Counted from the stretch's first letter, positions 1 to 8,546 are shown. The stretch: 50,085 bases of DNA from Candidatus Kaiserbacteria bacterium (GCA_027083345.1 JALWOZ010000025.1:1-50085), one strand, 5' to 3'. Program-made: numbers and translations. Notes: generated from the sequence alone by a model not told the origin.

Positions 1-128
1 GTTTGTGCTAGAGTTACCATGCGCTCTCGCCGTGGAGAGTGTGCGCCCTCAGGCGCACACAATGGACAGCACGCACTCCGTGCGTTCCTTTTCCTTAATT
101 GTGATTTTGGAAATGAGTCCGCGCCGCC
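1..128. other. Left-edge non-coding stretch with hairpins
   Basis: No convincing gene is seen. A perfect 9-bp stem with a 4-base loop lies at 39-60, and a 6-bp stem at 71-85 followed by a pyrimidine-rich run could end a plus-strand transcript entering from the left. The open frame at 19-231 crosses the tRNA-Val gene and has no recognisable protein features, so it is not called. Confidence 0.4.
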
Positions 129-154
129 AAAAGAAAAGTCGGCAAAATGCCGAC
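129..154 (-). terminator. Intrinsic terminator of tRNA-Val
   Basis: Read on the minus strand, a GTCGGC/GCCGAC stem with a 5-base loop (138-154) is followed by TTTTCTTTT. It lies 12 bases past the encoded CCA end of tRNA-Val, as expected for its terminator. Confidence 0.75.
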
Positions 155-165
155 AAGTCAAATTC

Positions 166-242
166 TGGTGGGCGCTGAGGGATTCGAACCCCCGGCCTAC
201 TCGGTGTAAACGAGTCGCTCTAACCAACTGAGCTAAGCGCCC
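166..242 (-). tRNA. tRNA-Val (anticodon TAC)
   Basis: The minus strand folds as a complete tRNA. The 7-bp acceptor GGGCGCT/AGCGCCC is perfect. The D-arm, an anticodon stem ACTCG/CGAGT with a 7-base loop holding TAC, and a T-arm with GGTTCGAATCC are all present. The CCA end is encoded at 166-168. A terminator follows directly. A decayed partial copy lies 34 bases upstream of its 5' end. Confidence 0.95.
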
Positions 243-276
243 TTTAATAAATACAATTTATATCCCGAATATCTCC

Positions 277-340
277 GGCCGGGCCTACTCGGTGGCTGTA
301 AATAACTTGGAGTCACTCATTAACCAACTGAGCTAAGCGC
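277..340 (-). pseudogene. Degenerate tRNA-Val copy
   Basis: This repeats pieces of the neighbouring tRNA-Val on the same strand. The D-arm half (321-340) matches the real gene over 20 bases, and the 3' anticodon-stem segment (282-294) matches over 13. The anticodon region carries extra bases on both sides of the TTTACA core. The 3' acceptor does not pair with the 5' acceptor, and no normal T-arm follows. It cannot form a standard tRNA. It may be a decayed tandem duplicate or a recombination scar. Confidence 0.7.
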
Positions 341-394
341 TCATAACCTCTCATGTAGGTTATGTGTTGCGTATTATATGGTATATTAGGCAAT

Positions 395-1165
395 ATGCAA
401 GAGAAGTTAAATTCTACTCAAGAGTTACCACAAATAATTTATGAGGATATTGAATTATTGGTACTCAACAAGCCTGCGGGCTTGGTTATGCATGGCGACG
501 GACGCACAAGGGAGGATACATTAGTAGATTGGCTTATATATAATTATCCAGAAATAAAGGAGGTGGGGGAGGCTTGGCAATCAGATAATGGTGGTGTTAT
601 GTATAGGCCAGGTATAGTGCATCGGTTAGACAGGGAGACAAGTGGAATTTTGTTAGTAGCTAAAACTCAAGAGAGCTATGAGAGTCTTAAAAAGCAATTT
701 AAGAACAGAGAGATACAAAAAGAGTATAGAGTTATATTGAATGGTACATTTAAAGATGATGCACAAAGTGGAACGATAGATAAACCTATAGGCAAGAGTC
801 CAAGCGACTTTCGCAAGTGGAGCGCACAACCTGGCGCGCGAGGCAATATGCGAGAGGCTGTTACGGATTATGAGGTACTTAATATGGTGGGTAAGGGTAA
901 TGATGGGTATAGCTATGTATCAGCTAGGCCCAAGACAGGTCGTACACATCAATTACGTGTGCACTTTAAGGCCGTACATCATCCTGTGTTGGGAGATAGG
1001 CTCTATGGAGCTAATAAGGTGCATAATATAGGAGTAAGGGTGCCACGCACAATGCTCCATGCATGTAAAATTAATTTTAAGAGCTTAAGTGGGATGGAGT
1101 TAACATACAAGGCTCCATTACCAAGAGATTTTATAAATATATTAGATAAACTTGAGTTGACTTAG
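395..1165 (+). CDS. RluA-family RNA pseudouridine synthase
   Basis: This 256-residue enzyme is predicted to isomerise specific uridines in rRNA or tRNA to pseudouridine. The family signature HRLDRETSG is clear, with the catalytic aspartate at residue 79. The typical later segment GRTHQLRVH is also present, with the arginine and histidine expected near the active site. There is no N-terminal S4 domain, so it is a minimal catalytic form nearer RluA/RluD cores than full RluD. The frame extends upstream to 362, but the ATG at 395 is preferred because it begins the conserved region and has a TATATT-like box just upstream. Whether the target is 23S rRNA or tRNA cannot be decided from sequence. Confidence 0.9.
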   Translation: MQEKLNSTQELPQIIYEDIELLVLNKPAGLVMHGDGRTREDTLVDWLIYNYPEIKEVGEAWQSDNGGVMYRPGIVHRLDRETSGILLVAKTQESYESLKKQFKNREIQKEYRVILNGTFKDDAQSGTIDKPIGKSPSDFRKWSAQPGARGNMREAVTDYEVLNMVGKGNDGYSYVSARPKTGRTHQLRVHFKAVHHPVLGDRLYGANKVHNIGVRVPRTMLHACKINFKSLSGMELTYKAPLPRDFINILDKLELT

Positions 1166-1309
1166 GTTTTTAATCTGATAGTATACCTCCACGTTTAAAG
1201 ACGTTTGAGTAAGTGTATTTAGTAAATACTAGTATACAAACTGCCAAACAGCTAATTTGTTAGTTGCTTTGTGCATAAGTATCTGATACACTCCTCGCAA
1301 TATAAAAAT

Positions 1310-1495
1310 ATGGCAAGAAAAGCAATGATAGCAAAGGCGAAGAAGTCGCCAAAATATAAGTCACGAGTTATAAGACGTTGTTTTAAATGTGGGCGTATAC
1401 ACGGTTATATGCGTGATTTTGACCTATGTCGTATTTGTTTTAGGGAGGAGGCTCTTAAGGGGCATATTCCAGGAGTAAGAAAATCATCATGGTAA
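1310..1495 (+). CDS. rpsN: 30S ribosomal protein S14, zinc-binding type
   Basis: This 61-residue S14 of the short zinc type (uS14) belongs to the head of the small subunit. Two CxxC pairs (C24/C27 and C40/C43) form the zinc ribbon. The frame is open back to 1271, but MARKAMIAK at 1310 is the family start. It opens a run of genes to secY and overlaps rpsH by 7 bases, so the two are translationally coupled. In most bacteria rplE comes just before rpsN. Here rplE is at 25.4-25.9 kb, so the spc operon is broken at this point. Confidence 0.95.
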   Translation: MARKAMIAKAKKSPKYKSRVIRRCFKCGRIHGYMRDFDLCRICFREEALKGHIPGVRKSSW

Positions 1496-1884
1496 ACGAT
1501 CCAATTTCAGATTTAATAATTCGCATTAAAAATGCCAGCAGAGTAGGTAAGAGCTTTGTTGCATTACCACACTCTAAGTTGAAAGCTTCTGTAGCGGACA
1601 CCTTACATAAAGCGGGGTTTGTTGGCGAGGTGAGTAAGGAGGGCAAAGGAGTTAAGAAAACTCTAATAGTAGAAATACTTTATAAAAAGGATGGATCTCC
1701 TCGTATAATGGATGTAAAAAGAATATCAAAACCAGGTAGGCGTTTATACAAGAGTGTTAAGCACATATTCCCTGTGCGTTACGGTAAAGGTGCATCTATA
1801 TTCTCTACTCCTAAAGGTATATTGACAGATGTAGAAGCTCGTAAAGAGAGAGTTGGAGGAGAGGAGTTATTTAAAATCTGGTAA
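1489..1884 (+). CDS. rpsH: 30S ribosomal protein S8
   Basis: The protein is 131 residues, normal for uS8, which binds 16S rRNA helix 21 and is a translational repressor of spc operons in E. coli. The N-terminal [17 protein letters not shown] and the C-terminal half, including GRRLYKSV and STPKGILTD, are typical. The ATG overlaps the end of rpsN (ATGGTAA), giving coupled translation. There is no Shine-Dalgarno sequence. The order rpsN-rpsH-rplF is conserved in bacteria. Confidence 0.97.
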   Translation: MVNDPISDLIIRIKNASRVGKSFVALPHSKLKASVADTLHKAGFVGEVSKEGKGVKKTLIVEILYKKDGSPRIMDVKRISKPGRRLYKSVKHIFPVRYGKGASIFSTPKGILTDVEARKERVGGEELFKIW

Positions 1885-1919
1885 AGTGTAAATATATAGT
1901 TAAATTTTAATTAAACAAC

Positions 1920-2456
1920 ATGAGCAGGATAGGTAAACAAGAATTAAAGATACAAGCAGGCACTACAGTGTCTGTAGCTGATGATGTTGTAACTGTTAAG
2001 GGTAAATTAGGTACTCTTACAAGAAGAATTTCTCCCCTTGTTTCTGTAACTGTAGATGGTGATATCGTAAAGGTTGTGCCTAGTAATCAATCTAGATTAG
2101 CTCTTGCTTTATGGGGTACTTTCAGCTCACATATTAAAAATATGTTACAAGGAGTAAATGAGCCATTTATAAAGACCCTTGTTGTTGAAGGAGTCGGGTT
2201 TAAGGTAGCACTTAACGGCAAAACTTTAAATTTAAAGGTGGGATATTCTCATGATATTAATTTTGAGGTTCCTGAGGGTATTACTGTGGAGGTTGAGAAG
2301 AATAATATAAAGATATCGGGTATCGATAAAGAGGAGGTTGGGCAATTTGCTGCTGTAGTGCGCTCAAGCAAGAAACCCGAGCCATATAAAGGTAAAGGTA
2401 TTCGTTATGGGGATGAGTTAGTAAGACGCAAGCAAGGTAAGAGGGCCGCAGCATAG
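1920..2456 (+). CDS. rplF: 50S ribosomal protein L6
   Basis: This 178-residue uL6 lies near the factor-binding site of the large subunit. It starts MSRIGKQELKI and ends with the conserved segment EPYKGKGIRYGDE followed by a basic tail. Both tandem L6 folds appear complete. It sits between rpsH and rplR in the standard order, with an AT-rich 35-base gap and no ribosome-binding motif. Confidence 0.97.
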   Translation: MSRIGKQELKIQAGTTVSVADDVVTVKGKLGTLTRRISPLVSVTVDGDIVKVVPSNQSRLALALWGTFSSHIKNMLQGVNEPFIKTLVVEGVGFKVALNGKTLNLKVGYSHDINFEVPEGITVEVEKNNIKISGIDKEEVGQFAAVVRSSKKPEPYKGKGIRYGDELVRRKQGKRAAA

Positions 2457-2474
2457 TTTTAATTTAAATTTATT

Positions 2475-2825
2475 ATGAAAACTGATAAAAAGACATTAGC
2501 AAGGCAAGCAAGACAACGCAGAGTGCGTGCTAAAATTGCAGGTACACAAGAGCGTCCCAGAATATCTATCTTTAGGTCTAATACCGCTCTTAGTGCTCAA
2601 GTTATAGATGACACAAATGGTAAGACCCTTGCGACAATATCTACATCAAATATTAAAAAAGGGAAGGACTTTGGAGATAAGGTTTCGTCTGCTGGTGTGG
2701 AATTAGCAAATTTGATGAAAAAATTAAAAATAACTGAGGCAGTATTTGATAGAGGTGGATATGCGTATATAGGGAATATAAAAGTATTTGCAGATGCTAT
2801 AAGGCAAGGAGGTATTAAATTTTAA
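2475..2825 (+). CDS. rplR: 50S ribosomal protein L18
   Basis: This uL18 has 116 residues and binds 5S rRNA in the central protuberance. It shows the basic N-terminus, RPRISIFRSN, and the C-terminal FDRGGYAYIGNIKVFADAIR, all typical. It lies 18 bases after rplF and 6 bases before rpsE. The upstream bases are only A and T, again with no Shine-Dalgarno sequence. Confidence 0.97.
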   Translation: MKTDKKTLARQARQRRVRAKIAGTQERPRISIFRSNTALSAQVIDDTNGKTLATISTSNIKKGKDFGDKVSSAGVELANLMKKLKITEAVFDRGGYAYIGNIKVFADAIRQGGIKF

Positions 2826-2831
2826 TTATTT

Positions 2832-3452
2832 ATGACAGAAGACACAACAAAAAAAGATAAGTCAACAATAGAGACTGATGGAGATGTAGCAGAGGTAATT
2901 GTTAAGGCCCCTCTAACAGATAATTCAGCTCCAAATGTTGAGGCTCCTAAACGTAAGCGTAATGAGTTTGGCTCTAAGAGAAGGTTTGAGAAAAATAAGC
3001 GTCGTGAGCGCCCAGAGAGGCGTCAAGAATTTGAGCAAAAGATAGTAGACATTAGACGAGTTGTTCGTGTTATGGGTGGAGGTCGTCGTTTTAGTTTTTC
3101 TGTTACGATGGTTATAGGAGATAAAAAGGGTAGAGTAGGAGTGGGTGTTGGCAAGAGTAATGATACTTCTTTAGCGATAGACAAAGCAACGAGAGATGCA
3201 AAAAAGCATATGATAACACTTAATTTAACAGAAGAGATGAGTATAGCCCACGATGTAAAGTCTAAATATGGTGCATCTGTGGTAGAAATTAGACCTGCTC
3301 CAGGTAAGGGGCTGGTGGCAGGAGCATCTGTAAGGAGTGTTTTAGAACTAGCCGGAGTAAAGGATGTTACTGCTAAGATTCTTTCAAGAAGCAAAAATAA
3401 GATAAATAATTCAAGAGCAACCATAGACGCTCTAAAGCAGTTAGAGAATTAA
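2832..3452 (+). CDS. rpsE: 30S ribosomal protein S5 with N-terminal extension
   Basis: This 206-residue uS5 helps decoding fidelity and mRNA unwinding. The S5 core begins near residue 66 with IVDIRRVVRVMGGGRRFSF and continues through the second domain (GASVRSVLELAGVKDV). About 60 extra N-terminal residues are rich in Lys, Glu, Asp and Arg and look disordered. In most bacteria rpmD (L30) follows rpsE. Here rplO follows after only 9 bases, so L30 is absent from its usual place, as in CPR genomes generally. Confidence 0.96.
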   Translation: MTEDTTKKDKSTIETDGDVAEVIVKAPLTDNSAPNVEAPKRKRNEFGSKRRFEKNKRRERPERRQEFEQKIVDIRRVVRVMGGGRRFSFSVTMVIGDKKGRVGVGVGKSNDTSLAIDKATRDAKKHMITLNLTEEMSIAHDVKSKYGASVVEIRPAPGKGLVAGASVRSVLELAGVKDVTAKILSRSKNKINNSRATIDALKQLEN

Positions 3453-3461
3453 TATAACATT

Positions 3462-3908
3462 ATGCAATTACATAACATTAACAAAGGAGATAAATTAGAG
3501 TCTAAAAACCGAGTAGGCAGAGGAGGTAAGAGGGGTAAAACCTCAGGACACGGGCACAAAGGTCAAAAACAGCATGGCAGGCACGGTTTGCGCCCGGAGA
3601 TGCGTGATTTTATTAAAAAACTCCCAAAATTGAGAGGGTTTGGTAAAAATCGTGCCCGCACTGTAAATGGTGATAAATCTACTATCAGGACTGTGGATTT
3701 TAATAGCCTTGCGATTTTTAAGGATGGAGAGACGGTGTCTCCTGCTACTATTGTAGAGAAGGGGCTCCTAAAGAAGGAGGGGAATAAGTTGCCTAAAGTA
3801 AAAATCTTAAACAATGGAGATGTTAAGGGTAAGTATAATGTAGAGGGGTGTTTGGTTTCTGCTTCCGCTAAAGAGGTAATAGAGCAAGTTGGTGGAGAAG
3901 TGAGATAA
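3462..3908 (+). CDS. rplO: 50S ribosomal protein L15
   Basis: The length, 148 residues, is normal for uL15. The glycine- and basic-rich N-terminus (RVGRGGKRGKTSGHGHKGQK) that threads into 23S rRNA is present, followed by the globular C-terminal domain. It sits directly between rpsE and secY because rpmD is missing. The gaps are 9 and 9 bases, consistent with one transcript. Confidence 0.96.
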   Translation: MQLHNINKGDKLESKNRVGRGGKRGKTSGHGHKGQKQHGRHGLRPEMRDFIKKLPKLRGFGKNRARTVNGDKSTIRTVDFNSLAIFKDGETVSPATIVEKGLLKKEGNKLPKVKILNNGDVKGKYNVEGCLVSASAKEVIEQVGGEVR

Positions 3909-3917
3909 ATTTATATT

Positions 3918-5195
3918 ATGATAACTACTTTTATACATAAATTAAAGCTGGTATTTTCAGACAAGGTTTTACGCAATCGTGTATTGTTTGTATTAGGGGC
4001 GTTAGTAATTTTTAGGGCTCTTGCATCCATACCTATACCTGGAGTTGATACTGCTCGTCTGGCAGAGTTTTTTGCTAATAATCAATTCTTCGGAATGATA
4101 AATATGTTCTCAGGCGGAGGACTCTCTAACTTATCTATAATTATGTTGGGGGTTGGGCCATATATTACAGCTAGTATTATAATGCAACTCTCAACAGTAA
4201 TGTCTCCAAAAATGAAGGCAATGCAGATAGAAGAGGGCGAGGCAGGCAAGATGAAGTTTATGCAATATTCTCGTTATCTTAGTGTACCGTTAGCATTCTT
4301 GCAGGGATATGGATTTTTAGCTTTATTACAGAATCAGGGCGTACTTGCCTCAATGGATTTAATGACTACATTGATGAATGTGTTAGTTATAGTTGCTGGG
4401 TCTCTACTTCTGATGTGGGTTGGCGAGCTTGTAACAGAGTTTGGTATAGGTAATGGAGTGTCTCTTATAATATTTGCCGGTATCGTGGCAAGGTTGCCAT
4501 CTGCGATTAATCAATTAGTATTTAGTTATGATGCTTCTCAGATCCCTATGTATATAGGAGTATTGGCTCTAGCCGTATTAGTAACAGCTGTAGTTGTGTT
4601 TATGACAGAGGCGGAGAGACCTATTGCGATTACTTATGCTCGTCAAGCAAGGAGAGGTAATACCGTTGGGACTGGTACTTCTACATATTTACCACTAAGA
4701 GTTAATCAAGCTGGGGTTATACCCATTATCTTTGCTATGTCTTTATTACTTATGCCCAGAATGGCAGCCCAGGTATTAAGCGCTTTGCATGTAGCTTATG
4801 TATCTGGTGCAGCTCAGGTGGTATCTAATTTCTTGGCCAATACTGCTATATATGCTGTGTTATATTTTATATTAGTATTCTTCTTTACGTATTTTTATAC
4901 CGCAGTTACATTTGATCCAGATCAAATAGCTACCAATTTACAAAAGAGTGGAGGGTATATACATGGTTTAAGGCCGGGAGAGGCAACTGCTGAGTATCTA
5001 GGACACGTAATAACACGTATAACATTATTCGGAGCCCTATTTTTAGGTGTGATAGCTGTTTTACCGGTTGGTATGCAATTATTTACAGGTAACCAGACAT
5101 TAACCATAGGTGGTACTGCTCTACTAATAGCCGTGTCTGTAGTCTTAGACTTAGTTAAAAAGGTAGACGCGCAAGTCTCCGTGAGAGAATACTAA
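3918..5195 (+). CDS. secY: Preprotein translocase subunit SecY
   Basis: This 425-residue channel subunit of the SecYEG translocon exports unfolded proteins and inserts membrane proteins. About ten hydrophobic segments are visible. The N-terminal RALASIPIPGVD and a cytoplasmic loop with GNTVGTGTSTYLPLRVN and an AGVIPIIFA segment are typical, and the C-terminus ends near VSVREY. It closes the ribosomal block. secE lies separately at 36.6 kb. Here adk, map and infA do not follow, and the next genes are pilins with their own promoter-like box. Confidence 0.97.
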   Translation: MITTFIHKLKLVFSDKVLRNRVLFVLGALVIFRALASIPIPGVDTARLAEFFANNQFFGMINMFSGGGLSNLSIIMLGVGPYITASIIMQLSTVMSPKMKAMQIEEGEAGKMKFMQYSRYLSVPLAFLQGYGFLALLQNQGVLASMDLMTTLMNVLVIVAGSLLLMWVGELVTEFGIGNGVSLIIFAGIVARLPSAINQLVFSYDASQIPMYIGVLALAVLVTAVVVFMTEAERPIAITYARQARRGNTVGTGTSTYLPLRVNQAGVIPIIFAMSLLLMPRMAAQVLSALHVAYVSGAAQVVSNFLANTAIYAVLYFILVFFFTYFYTAVTFDPDQIATNLQKSGGYIHGLRPGEATAEYLGHVITRITLFGALFLGVIAVLPVGMQLFTGNQTLTIGGTALLIAVSVVLDLVKKVDAQVSVREY

Positions 5196-5220
5196 ATCCT
5201 TAATAAAGTTTTATATATTT

Positions 5221-5237
5221 GGTATATAATATATACC
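5221..5237 (+). promoter_or_regulatory. Palindromic -10 region before the pilin operon
   Basis: A 17-base perfect palindrome around a central A contains a TATAAT box at 5225-5230. The first codon of the next gene starts at 5239, so transcription from this box would give an essentially leaderless mRNA. No good -35 box is visible. The symmetry could be an operator or chance in AT-rich DNA. Confidence 0.5.
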
Positions 5238-5238
5238 G

Positions 5239-5673
5239 ATGGACAAAGGTACTGCTATTTTGGATTCTATAGTCGCAATAGCTCTTTTTGCTGTTTTGTT
5301 TGTGGGGCTGTTTGGACTTTTGCAAGTGGGTGTAAAAACAGTAACAGTGCATAAGGCTCGGGCTGGAGCGTTGACGCTCGCTAGGAGTGAGATCGAGTCA
5401 ATAAGGTCGTTAGACTATTCTGCAGTTGGAGTACAAGGTGGTAATCCCTCTGGTAATGTTGTATCTAGTAAGACTGTGGTATTAAATAATATTACTTATA
5501 CTATTAATGTTGACATAACTTGGCATGATGATCCTGGAGATGGTATAGGCAATGCCGATACTAATCCAAATGATTATAAAGCTGTAAGGGTGCAAGTTAG
5601 TTGGTCAGAGCATGTAGGCAAGACAGGTAGTGTGGTTTTGTCTACTTTTGTATCAGAATTTGTCAAAGAATAA
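5239..5673 (+). CDS. Type IV pilin-like minor pilin (PilV-like)
   Basis: This 144-residue protein has a very short leader (MDKG) and then the hydrophobic helix TAILDSIVAIALFAVLFVGL. A glycine before the cleavage point and an acidic residue at +5 fit prepilin peptidase processing. A helix with SEIESIRSLDYS follows, as in PilV and pseudopilins that prime the pilus or secretion fibre. It is the first of three pilin-like genes in a row. Its ATG follows a TATAAT box by 8 bases. The function as a minor pilin is inferred from architecture and neighbours, as the C-terminal domain is not recognised. Confidence 0.7.
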   Translation: MDKGTAILDSIVAIALFAVLFVGLFGLLQVGVKTVTVHKARAGALTLARSEIESIRSLDYSAVGVQGGNPSGNVVSSKTVVLNNITYTINVDITWHDDPGDGIGNADTNPNDYKAVRVQVSWSEHVGKTGSVVLSTFVSEFVKE

Positions 5674-5674
5674 T

Positions 5675-6271
5675 ATGTTCAACTTAAATACACAAAAAGG
5701 GATGTCTTTTGTTGAGGTTATTGTATGGGTAGGGATTCTGACATTATTGATGGCTGCTATGGTCTCGGCAATAATCCATGTTTATAGAAGTAATAGTTAT
5801 ACAATAGAGAGAGCTATCGCAGTTTTGTCTGTGCGTAAAGGTTTGGAGAATGTAACGAAATTAGTTAGAGAGTCTAAATATAGTGACTCGGGAGGGTATC
5901 CAATTGTGGCATTTGGAGATAATTCTATTACTTTTTATGCGGATTCTGACCGTGATGGGTCTGTAGAGCAGGTTAGAATATTTTTAAATGGGAGTCTTTT
6001 ACAAAAAGGAGTAGTAGAGCCTACGGGCTCCCCTGCGGTATATACAGGTACCGAGAATATAAGTACTATAGTTAGCAATGTACGTAATATTAGCTTGGGT
6101 AAGAAATTGTTTTACTACTATGATAGTGCTGGGGTAGAGGTTACAGATACAAATGCTTTATTAAGCCCCGTGTTTGTTAAAGTGGATTTGGTTGCTAATA
6201 CAGGTAAGAATCCAACGGTTAATGATTATGAGTTACAGAGTAGTGCATTTATAAGAAATTTGAGAAATTAA
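5675..6271 (+). CDS. Prepilin-type N-terminal methylation domain protein (PilW/PulJ-like)
   Basis: This 198-residue protein has a textbook prepilin signal: a basic leader, cleavage after QKG, then MSFVEVIVWVGILTLLMAAM with glutamate at +5. A charged helix with EVLSVRKGLENVTKLVRES-like spacing and a beta-rich domain containing YADSDRDG follow, resembling PilW and PulJ minor pilins. The frame is open back to 5630, but the ATG at 5675 gives the correct short leader and starts one base after the preceding stop codon. It probably forms a tip complex with the neighbouring pilins. Confidence 0.75.
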   Translation: MFNLNTQKGMSFVEVIVWVGILTLLMAAMVSAIIHVYRSNSYTIERAIAVLSVRKGLENVTKLVRESKYSDSGGYPIVAFGDNSITFYADSDRDGSVEQVRIFLNGSLLQKGVVEPTGSPAVYTGTENISTIVSNVRNISLGKKLFYYYDSAGVEVTDTNALLSPVFVKVDLVANTGKNPTVNDYELQSSAFIRNLRN

Positions 6272-6272
6272 T

Positions 6273-7772
6273 ATGTTTAGAAGATATATACAACATAATT
6301 TCTTTATTAGGTGTAGGGTTAAGGGAGGATCCATTGTTATGGTTTTAATGTTTGCAGGAGTATTTTTGGTTGCCGTTGGGGCTATATTACAATTTGTTTT
6401 GCAACAAAGTATTAGTGGCAGAGGCAAGGTGGCATTAGAGGAGTCTTTGCAAATAGCGGAGGCAGGATTGGAATATTATAAATGGTATTTAGCACATAAC
6501 CCTACAAGTTTATGGAATGGAACGGTAGAGTATAAAGATCCTCAGACTAGCCAGAGGATTGGCGAATTTAATATTAGTTCAATAACTAATACACAATGTG
6601 GAGATATCATGAGTAGAGATGTTACTGTTATTGGCAAGTCAGATAAGGACAGTCGTTTTACTCGTAAGTTATCAGCAAGGTATATGCTACCTAGTGTAGC
6701 TAATTATTCGTATCTTATAGACGAAGATGTATGGGCTGGCTCAACGCGCTCTATAATAGGACCATATTTCTCTAGTGGTGGAATACGCATGGATGCTACC
6801 CATAACTCTCTCGTAGCTAGTGGGGTTAGTACGTGGAGCTGCGACGGATCATTTGGTTGTAATCCTACTCAAACGAAAGCAGGTGTGTGGGGATCAGGCA
6901 GCCAACCAAATTTATGGCAATATCCTAAAGTGCTAACTGATTTTACAAATATACAACCTGATTTTGTAGATTTAAAGAATAAGGCGACTACATATGGAGA
7001 ATTTTTTCCCAGCGTTTCTAATGGTGCGGGCAATAAAGGTTATCACATAATATTTAAAAGTAATGGTACCTTTGATGTGTTTAGAGTAGATAGTGCAGAC
7101 TATAATTGGGGTTGGGTATCAGGAGGTCTCGCTTATAAGGACTATCATAGTATCTTATCAGAGACTTTTATAGGTAATTATTCATTGCCCAGTACTTGCT
7201 CTTTAATATATGTAGAAGATCAAGTTTGGTTAGAGGGTGTGGTTAGTGGTAAGGTTGCATTGGTAGTTGCAGATACCGTGCATAATTTTGATCCAGATAT
7301 TATTTTGCATGATAATTTAACTTATGCAAATAATAGTACAATAGATGGGATAACAGCCATAGCAGAAGATGATGTATTGGTGTCCGCTAAATCCCCAGAG
7401 GATCTTACTGTTGATGGAATATTTGTTGCTTCTAACGGCAATTTTGGAAGGAACCATTATGTTGAAAATCCTGGTACTTATTGGAATTTTGCTTCTGGGA
7501 GTTGGCAGTATATGCCTGGTGTTGGGGCATCTCAGGATCTAAATACTTTAACAATAAATGGGACCGTTGTATCTGCAAAGCGGACAGGTACTAGCTGGAC
7601 TTATGGAGTGTATAAACAAACAACATGGTGGGGTAGTTATACTTATATTGTAGAAGACTCAGGATTTGCTAATCGAATAAATAAATATGAGAGAGTCCAA
7701 GCATTTGATCCTCCACCTTTTACTCCAAGTTCAGACACCGTACCTTATTATGTTAATTGGCAAGAGTTATAG
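6273..7772 (+). CDS. Large PilX-like minor pilin or pilus-tip protein
   Basis: This 499-residue protein has a basic leader, a KGG site and a hydrophobic helix at about residues 20-42. GKVALEESLQIAEAGLEYYKWYL follows in pieces, recalling the PilX N-terminus (AEAGLEY). Glutamate at +5 of the helix is missing, as in some tip-located pseudopilins. The rest (about residues 130-499) is rich in Gly, Ser, Asn, Tyr and Trp and looks like an extracellular beta-rich domain. It starts one base after the previous stop codon. The large exposed domain makes a role in adhesion to a host cell plausible, but that is inference. Confidence 0.6.
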   Translation: MFRRYIQHNFFIRCRVKGGSIVMVLMFAGVFLVAVGAILQFVLQQSISGRGKVALEESLQIAEAGLEYYKWYLAHNPTSLWNGTVEYKDPQTSQRIGEFNISSITNTQCGDIMSRDVTVIGKSDKDSRFTRKLSARYMLPSVANYSYLIDEDVWAGSTRSIIGPYFSSGGIRMDATHNSLVASGVSTWSCDGSFGCNPTQTKAGVWGSGSQPNLWQYPKVLTDFTNIQPDFVDLKNKATTYGEFFPSVSNGAGNKGYHIIFKSNGTFDVFRVDSADYNWGWVSGGLAYKDYHSILSETFIGNYSLPSTCSLIYVEDQVWLEGVVSGKVALVVADTVHNFDPDIILHDNLTYANNSTIDGITAIAEDDVLVSAKSPEDLTVDGIFVASNGNFGRNHYVENPGTYWNFASGSWQYMPGVGASQDLNTLTINGTVVSAKRTGTSWTYGVYKQTTWWGSYTYIVEDSGFANRINKYERVQAFDPPPFTPSSDTVPYYVNWQEL

Positions 7773-7779
7773 GGCTTTG

Positions 7780-7788
7780 TGCTATAAT
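7780..7788 (+). promoter_or_regulatory. Extended -10 promoter before tpiA
   Basis: TGC followed by TATAAT (7783-7788) is a consensus extended -10 element. The tpiA ATG is at 7800, only 11 bases beyond the box, so the predicted 5' leader is a few bases at most. No consensus -35 is needed for this promoter class. Confidence 0.65.
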
Positions 7789-7799
7789 GTGTGTTTAAT

Positions 7800-8546
7800 A
7801 TGAAGCATTTGATTGTTGCAAATTGGAAGATGAGTCCGAATGACCCCAAAAGGGCCAGAGACATTTTTGATATAGTTAAAGGTGCTGTAGCGAAGCTCCG
7901 CTCTGTACAGATCATAATCGCTCCGCCGTCCATATTTTTACAAAGTTTAGCATCCAAATATAAAGGGAATAAGATCTCTTTATGCGCACAAAATATAAGC
8001 TCTAGTGAAGATATAGCAAATACAGGTTCCTTAAGTGCCGTACAAGTTGCCAACTCGGGAGGACGGTATGTAATGATTGGCCACTCTGAGGTTGGAGATA
8101 CATTGGACAATCTTAGGGTCAAAACATTTTTGACAGTTAAGCACGGTATGATACCTATAATATTTATTGGAGAGTCTGAAAGAGATAAACTTGGTAAATA
8201 CTTAAAGAATATAAAATTACAAATAAACACAGCACTGAAGGAGTTACAAACCAAAGAGGTGGAGAATGTTATCTTTTGTTATGAGCCTATTTGGGCTATA
8301 GGTCAGGATGATCCGATGGATTCATATGATATACATGCTACAGTTTTATATATAAGAAAAGTCTTAATAGAAGTTTATGGGGATAAAATAGGTCAGAATA
8401 TAAATATATTATATGGAGGATCTGTAAATAGTAATAATATAAAAGATATTTTATCAATAGATGATGTTAACGGAGTAGTAACAGGCAGAGTTAGTACAGA
8501 TACAGAGGAGTTTGTAGAGTTATTAAAAATAGCAAATAGGACATGA
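7800..8546 (+). CDS. tpiA: Triosephosphate isomerase
   Basis: This 248-residue enzyme interconverts dihydroxyacetone phosphate and glyceraldehyde 3-phosphate. It keeps ANWKM with the substrate-binding Asn and Lys, the electrophilic His in IGHSE, the catalytic Glu in YEPIWAIG, and the phosphate-binding YGGSV. A later glycine pair usually seen as VGG is TGR here (VVTGRVS). The frame could start at a GTG at 7791, but the ATG at 7800 begins the family N-terminus. Its TGA stop overlaps the pgk start (ATGA), so the two glycolytic genes are coupled. Confidence 0.95.
   Translation: MKHLIVANWKMSPNDPKRARDIFDIVKGAVAKLRSVQIIIAPPSIFLQSLASKYKGNKISLCAQNISSSEDIANTGSLSAVQVANSGGRYVMIGHSEVGDTLDNLRVKTFLTVKHGMIPIIFIGESERDKLGKYLKNIKLQINTALKELQTKEVENVIFCYEPIWAIGQDDPMDSYDIHATVLYIRKVLIEVYGDKIGQNINILYGGSVNSNNIKDILSIDDVNGVVTGRVSTDTEEFVELLKIANRT

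Noticed and set aside
19-231. Open reading frame of 70 codons at the left edge
   Set aside because: It runs across the tRNA-Val gene on the other strand and its terminator, with no protein family features.
1218-1232. Perfect 15-base palindrome before rpsN
   Set aside because: It is AT-rich and short, not next to a promoter box, and expected by chance in such sequence.
3023-3424. A 133-codon frame antisense to rpsE
   Set aside because: rpsE is firmly identified, and the antisense frame has no start context or domain.
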